Origin: Pomacea canaliculata
Lineage: Eukaryota; Mollusca; Gastropoda; Architaenioglossa; Ampullariidae
Assembly (NCBI RefSeq): GCF_003073045.1
Contig: NC_037595.1
Location: forward strand, 10,376,345-10,440,344
Direction: 5' to 3'
Length of the DNA: 64,000 nt
Shown: one piece after another, positions 58,763-64,000 of the stretch
How positions within the stretch are numbered: the stretch's first letter is position 1
Layout of the letters: the number at the start of each line of letters is the position of its first letter
Made by a program: the position numbers and the translations under genes
Notes under the pieces: model-generated
What the model saw: only the letters and a program-made list of their open reading frames with translations
Told to the model about the DNA's origin: nothing
The model's database searches: none

Positions 58763-61700
58763 GACCTCACTATCCAAAGACTGTGTGCTTTGAAAGTAAC
58801 TGGGAGATTGTTAAGCCGAACTGCTCCCAGACAGGTAAGTTTATGGATCAATAAACACAATAGTAAGGAATTATGTTTTTGATTCAGTTGTTTTACGAAA
58901 GGGCATGCCTCATTCAGTCTCTCTCAAGTTGCTGCTATCTAATAAGCTCCTTAGTTTGCAATGCAAGGCTAACGAGTAAATGGGTTTGGTATACAATTTT
59001 TAGAGGAGGTCCTAATGTTATCTGCCTTTTCTGAGAATGATGCATGGGTGTGACCTTTAGCCTAAGTGTCGGTTTAAGTTCTTCCGATTTTGGTGACGGT
59101 TTGTCGCTATGTGAGCAGAATCTTAATCTGCCATCGAAATCACAGTTACAGAATCATTTATATAGCGTTTTAAAACCATAACCAAGCTCATAAGCACTTA
59201 CCTTTTCAGGGCAGACATCAAATGCACATTCCATACACGAACATGCGCAGAACACACACAAACACACATCTAGAGAGAGGTATAAACCCACGACACTCGA
59301 TTTTTGCTGTCGTTGGTAGAGGTGCTTTAGTTTTGGCCAACTACCACACCAGCATTGTATACAGAAATCAAAAGACACATGTACTGCCAGTACTGTATTT
59401 GTCTCCTAGGGGAAAGAATCACCCACTAGAGATGGAAGCATAATCATTATTGTTGAGAATGCCACTCTCTTCCACATGCACACTGATGATGTATATTTAC
59501 ATTCACCATTGTCTCTTTTGTTTCCTTTCTCTAGGGTTTGGTCTGTACAGTTCATACAGGCAGTTCACTTGACAAGACTAACTCAGACTTGAATACAACA
59601 AAACAAAGTAACACAGCGGAACCAAACCAAGTGCCAGACAACTTGATTTCCAATGCATCTCTAGGGAAGCAGCCTACTAAAGCACAGAAAATTAGCCGAG
59701 CTATGCAAGCATACATGGAGCGAGCTAAAGCTCATGGTAATAAAGTTTCTCTTTATTCATTCAAACATTTACTTGTTTTAAATGACATTTTTAGCCTGGT
59801 GCAATATGCATTTTATTTTTGTTTGTATTTTTGTGTTTTACAAATGTGCTCATGACATAGAGGCATGTATATGGATATTTTACAGAGGATAAAATGAAGG
59901 AAGAGATTGCAGACTATGAATTGGCAAGCGTCATCTTGCTAACATTATGGGGCAAGATCCAGACATGTTTGAACAAGAGGACATCAATGCAAGTGTTGTA
60001 CTTAAATCTGGTTAATATATTCCTGGTTGGCAGAGACAAATATGACAGCATTGTAATAGATTTTAAAATGATATTGAAGGACTTTATAAAGTTGAAGAAA
60101 AACAAATCATAGGAAACATAATTTGTGAGAACTACTTAGCTGGTAAAGGTCAAAAGGGTTTTGAAATCAGCAACAATGTTCAGAATGAAGTAAAAATATG
60201 AAGAAATGATAACTCATGCAACATATTTTGCAGTCATGTCAGGGACTGAAACATCAAAATGTGTGAAACATTTATATACTTCTGTAACATTTAATTAAGA
60301 ATGAAAATTGATAGAGATCTGAGAGCACAATCTTTGCTGCAAAGAACATGTTATAGATATTTGAAGTAAGCAGAGCGCAAAAGTTACAAACATGAATTTT
60401 AATCCATTCTAAATTGTTGTTCCTGTGTCTATTACTTCAGAGGGCCATTGAATATCTGTTGCCATCAGGCCTAACACACATTGGAGCTCGCCCAATTTTG
60501 AAGGTAGGAAACTTTATTCTGATGAAGATGTGCTTAGCTGTTAGTATTCATGGTGATACTTTGACTGCAGGCTGTCTAAGAGATATTTCAAAGTGTCTCA
60601 GAATCCACAAATGGAAATTCTTTTTCAAGTGTTCTTCACTCTTAATTTTAAAATATTATTAATAAATTATAAAGAGTTTGAGTTTTATTGCTAATTTTTA
60701 TGTCAAAAGAGGTACTTATATTTGAACAATTTTTGTTTTCAGCATCCTTATGAGGTTTTCCCTAAAAGAAAAGGTAAGAAAAAAATGTATTATTTCACTC
60801 TTTCAGCAGTAGAAGAAAACTTATTATTTTCTGTTTGTAATAACAGAATTCTAGTTTTTGATGTTAACTAAAATAATTTGACTGTTGAATGATTTCTAAT
60901 CACTGCTTTCTCTTTTAAAATTCTTTCATAAAGCTGATTTAGATTACTTTAGTAAGAAAGCCTTAAAATCTGTTTATCATGGTAGCTGCTGAATTTGGAC
61001 AAGATGGTCGACCTTTTCATTCCCTGTTCTTCACAGGCAAACCAAACTTTTATAGCCTTCTTCATGTGAGTATCCTGTAATCCAACTAGAGGTTAAATTT
61101 GAGTCATAGGCATTTAAAATGCTTAAATTGTTAGAAAGCTGTTGAACCATATGTCTTTTAGTTTGTTTGCATTAAATAAGAAAATAAAGCATAGGACAAG
61201 TTTAATGAACTTAAAATATTACACACCACAAAACAGAAAGTAGATGATTGAGGTCTGATTATCTTCTTTTATCATTTCTCAAGTCACTAGAGTCAGCCAG
61301 AAGGTATTTGTTGTAAAAGAGACAAGTCTTCAGAATGACTTGACACACTGCACCTGTCGTAAAATTAAAATTATTAAAGTTTTCTGACGATGAAAACTGC
61401 TTTTTTTTTTTTCAGGATGCTGCATGGAAAATTGAAGACCTTAAAAAAGAGCAGATGAATCTGGAAAAGAAAGGACGTCTTCATGAGGAGGCAGACAAAA
61501 AAATGTGAGAAAATGAGAATTTCTCCCATGCCACTTTCAGCCCTTTAGACTTTTTCATGATTACAGGTATTGTTTAAACACAGAAAGCAATATAAGCATG
61601 TGCATGCAGAATGATGCACATGCAGTTTTTAGTTGTATTTGTTGACCTATTCTGATAAACTGATTGAAGATTTTTTTTTTCGTTTTTTTTGTGTGTAGTA

Positions 61701-63919
61701 GAAACCTCAATGGAAGTGACTGGATCTCAGCTATCAGTCTAAAAGACATGATGCTTGAGCCTGTTGGAGAACATGAGGTGAGCGCCCTTGCATACTGAGA
61801 TTATTTTTTGTTTTTTTCACAAGATGGTGTTTAGCCTGTTTGTGCACTTGTATGTGCATACAAGGATGTGTGCATTCACATGCTCTTGCGTGTATACCTG
61901 TGTGGTGTGCCAAATGCACATGCCTCAACGACATAATAAATTCATCCAGTTTTTTTAATTTCCTCTGCCCTTACAGAGAGACTAGAGTGATGTCCAGTTA
62001 TGGACAGAGAGGTTTTTTTTTTTTTTAAAGTGTAGTGTTATAATTATCATTGTTGTTATTTTTGCTGTTGTTAGTTTTGCAGCTGACATTACCTACATTA
62101 CTCCTGTTCTTTTGATTACAGCACAAACATTTTGTTTTGTTGATGGAGAGACTTGCAGATCTACCTTTGTCTTACAAAGAGGAGGAGTTTATTATGAAGT
62201 ATCGTCGTAATCTCATGACACAATCTCTTTCTGGAGATATCCCAAAGGTCTGTATAGGTGAACATTTCTATTAAACAGAGTGTAATTTAAATTATATATA
62301 TGATTTTAAAATCTACATCGGCACAAATTTAATGTCGGTAAAATAAAAAATAAAATCAAAACTACCATTAGACTTATTTTCATTTTATTGATTTTCGATA
62401 GTTTCTTTACAATTTTGCCTTAAAATGCTTATTGGCAAAGACAACTTTGAAATAAAAAAAAATTGTTATTGCCCTGTTGTCATGTACAGCCTCTTGTTGA
62501 TGACAAAGGCCGGCAGTATATAAAGGCAGAAGGTGTGTGGTATTTTGTTTCCAACTTTAGTTGTATTTTTACCTGTTTAAAGATGCATGGATTATCTTAT
62601 TATGTTTTCAGTGAATTTACAATTAAGGAGTCATTAGTCCATTAATTCATATCTTTGTAACTTTAATAAGTGAACACTTATTGAAATTGTTAAAGTTTCT
62701 GCATCATTTGCTGCGGAATGTGCAAGATGCATTTTGAAAATGTGAATCCATATATCCATGTAAATCTGAATGATAATCTACTCATGAGTAATATTTCAGA
62801 TTAGTACATTGTTTTACATTGCCCATAGACAAGGCAGAATTATAATACTGTTAAAGAAGATAACTAATTTAAGGACACACAATGACATTCAGCTTTGTAG
62901 TCTCAATGTCTAGCTATGTCTGAGGCCAAAGAATCCACTAGCAATGAAAGCTGGTGTACTACTTGTTATGATCACTCTTCACAGGGAAACGGAAGACAGC
63001 CAAAGCTGAGGTAACTCTATGGATTAAAGGCTCTGGAAAGTTTACAGTGAATGGACAGGACATTGAATACTTCAAGCATATTGTGCACAGGTAGCAAACA
63101 AATATTGTATGTAATTTAAATGCATTAGACTTGTTGATTTTCTGTTATTTTGTTATGTTCCGTTATCCATTTTATTCCTATGTCAGGAAGACTCCAATCT
63201 CTTGTTCATGCCTTGAATAGACAGGTCTGCTTCTGAAATTAAGAATCTTGTTGGAATTTCTTACAAATTAGCTTTTAAAATTTTGTGTGCCTTCATAATT
63301 TTATTAAAATGTGAAAAATAATTATAATTCTGAGGAGTTTTCCCTGCATTAAATTGAACAAAAACAGCATTCACATTATTTTAATAGCAACATGTTGTAA
63401 AAGCTCTCAAGGCTTGTATTATTGGTTTGTTTGTGTCTGAACAGAGCAGGTGATGACACCCCTGCAATTTGTGGGGCTGATGGGAGAAGTTGATGTGGAA
63501 GCCACAGTGACACTTGGAGGCGAGACTGGCCAGTCTGGTGCCATTCGCCTTGCTTTGTCAAGAGCTCTGGTTTCTTTTGTCGATGCTGACACTCGAGAAA
63601 GATGAGACTTCGTGTGTATTAAATTATTTTTTTTTAGTCTTCAGAGTGTAACCACAAAACATAAATCTTGTTTTCTTCTAGGTCTTTATGTCACTTCAGC
63701 TTTTGTGGTGGTGAGAGGGGAAGGTAGATGATAAATAAGAGAACCTGCAGTAACAAGTACAAATATTTATGTACAGAAAAGGTACCATTCAGATTATCTC
63801 TTGCTCTCTGTCAGTAAAACTTTTGAGTTTCTCTTTTTAGGTGGTTTACTAACGAACGATTATAGAAGACGAGAGAGGAAAAAACCGGGTCAGAAGAAAG
63901 CTCGAAAGAAGTTTACTTG
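58758..63919 (+). CDS. MRPS9: Mitochondrial small ribosomal subunit protein uS9m (MRPS9), 13 exons seen, frame-broken at four points
   Basis: Exons: 58758-58834, 59535-59736, 59886-59988, 60441-60503, 60743-60773, 60986-61065, 61416-61504, 61699-61777, 62122-62247, 62490-62532, 62985-63090, about 63447-63611, 63841-63919. The N-terminus is arginine-rich, as for mitochondrial import. [14 protein letters not shown] and [15 protein letters not shown] match vertebrate MRPS9. The C-terminal uS9 domain has [20 protein letters not shown] and the family signature [18 protein letters not shown], and finishes [13 protein letters not shown]. The protein binds 12S rRNA in the mitoribosome decoding region. 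Phase bookkeeping requires one extra base in exon 1, in exon 3 near 59922, at the exon 11/12 junction and in exon 12 near 63600. Intron 3 is GC-AG. The last visible exon ends ACTTG|GTAAGT, so a short final exon (KKR-like in vertebrates) probably lies past the edge; reading on instead gives a TAA at 63921-63923. Confidence 0.85.
59148..59300 (-). repeat. LINE/SINE tail in MRPS9 intron 1
   Basis: On the minus strand it reads TAAGTGCTTATGAGCTTGG, then TTTTAAAACGCTATATAAAT. This is the same kind of tail as at 3.4 kb, here in reverse orientation. The upstream limit within 59200-59420 is not clear. Confidence 0.5.
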
Positions 63920-64000
63920 GTAAGTAAATAAGGGATTGTCACTGACATTAACAAGTGTACTTGGTAAGGTATTTCTTGTGTTTATGCATCAAAAAATATT

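Noticed and set aside
59894..60112. 72-codon frame [13 protein letters not shown]... as a separate gene
   Set aside because: Its start is MRPS9 exon 3; the rest is the same exon in a shifted frame followed by intron.

Overview
The window is eukaryotic nuclear DNA from an animal: genes are split by GT-AG introns and sit in long non-coding stretches with hAT-type DNA transposons, LINE/SINE debris and microsatellites. Gene content (one invertebrate-type ezrin/radixin/moesin gene, ARFGEF3, MRPS9, and cysteine-rich secreted proteins resembling Spatzle-type cystine knots) together with the repeat style points to a lophotrochozoan, most likely a gastropod mollusc. The species cannot be fixed from the sequence alone.

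Layout. (1) 1-1.5 kb, minus strand: the 5' coding exons of an ARFGEF3 (BIG3)-like gene that runs off the left edge. (2) 1.5-8.3 kb: non-coding, with a retroelement tail, a 455-bp hAT-type element and the probable moesin 3' UTR. (3) 8.34-18.57 kb, minus strand: a complete ERM (moesin) gene in 14 coding exons, 588 codons with every exon phase consistent, plus probable 5' UTR exons reaching about 19.4 kb. (4) 19.5-47.7 kb: about 28 kb without a supportable protein-coding gene. It holds a 2,484-bp non-autonomous hAT element with an exact 8-bp target duplication and an internal 183-bp tandem repeat, a 156-bp hAT MITE, a tRNA-derived SINE, a decayed LINE RT fragment and several microsatellites. (5) 47.75-55.53 kb: two convergent five-exon genes for secreted, 13-cysteine paralogous proteins (225 and 239 aa) with identical intron phases and similar TATA plus TGACGTCA promoters, separated by about 4 kb that holds a relic of duplicated 3' flank. 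(6) 57.7-58.0 kb: a LINE RT remnant. (7) 58.76-63.9 kb, plus strand: an MRPS9 (uS9m) gene in at least 13 exons, with four local frame breaks and a GC-AG intron, probably ending just past the right edge.

The genes do not form one pathway. Moesin links cortical actin to membrane, ARFGEF3 belongs to the large ARF-GEF-like family, and MRPS9 is a mitochondrial ribosomal protein. The inverted pair of cysteine-rich secreted proteins is the least familiar and most interesting content; its assignment to a cystine-knot (Spatzle-like) family is an inference from cysteine spacing and a few flanking residues.
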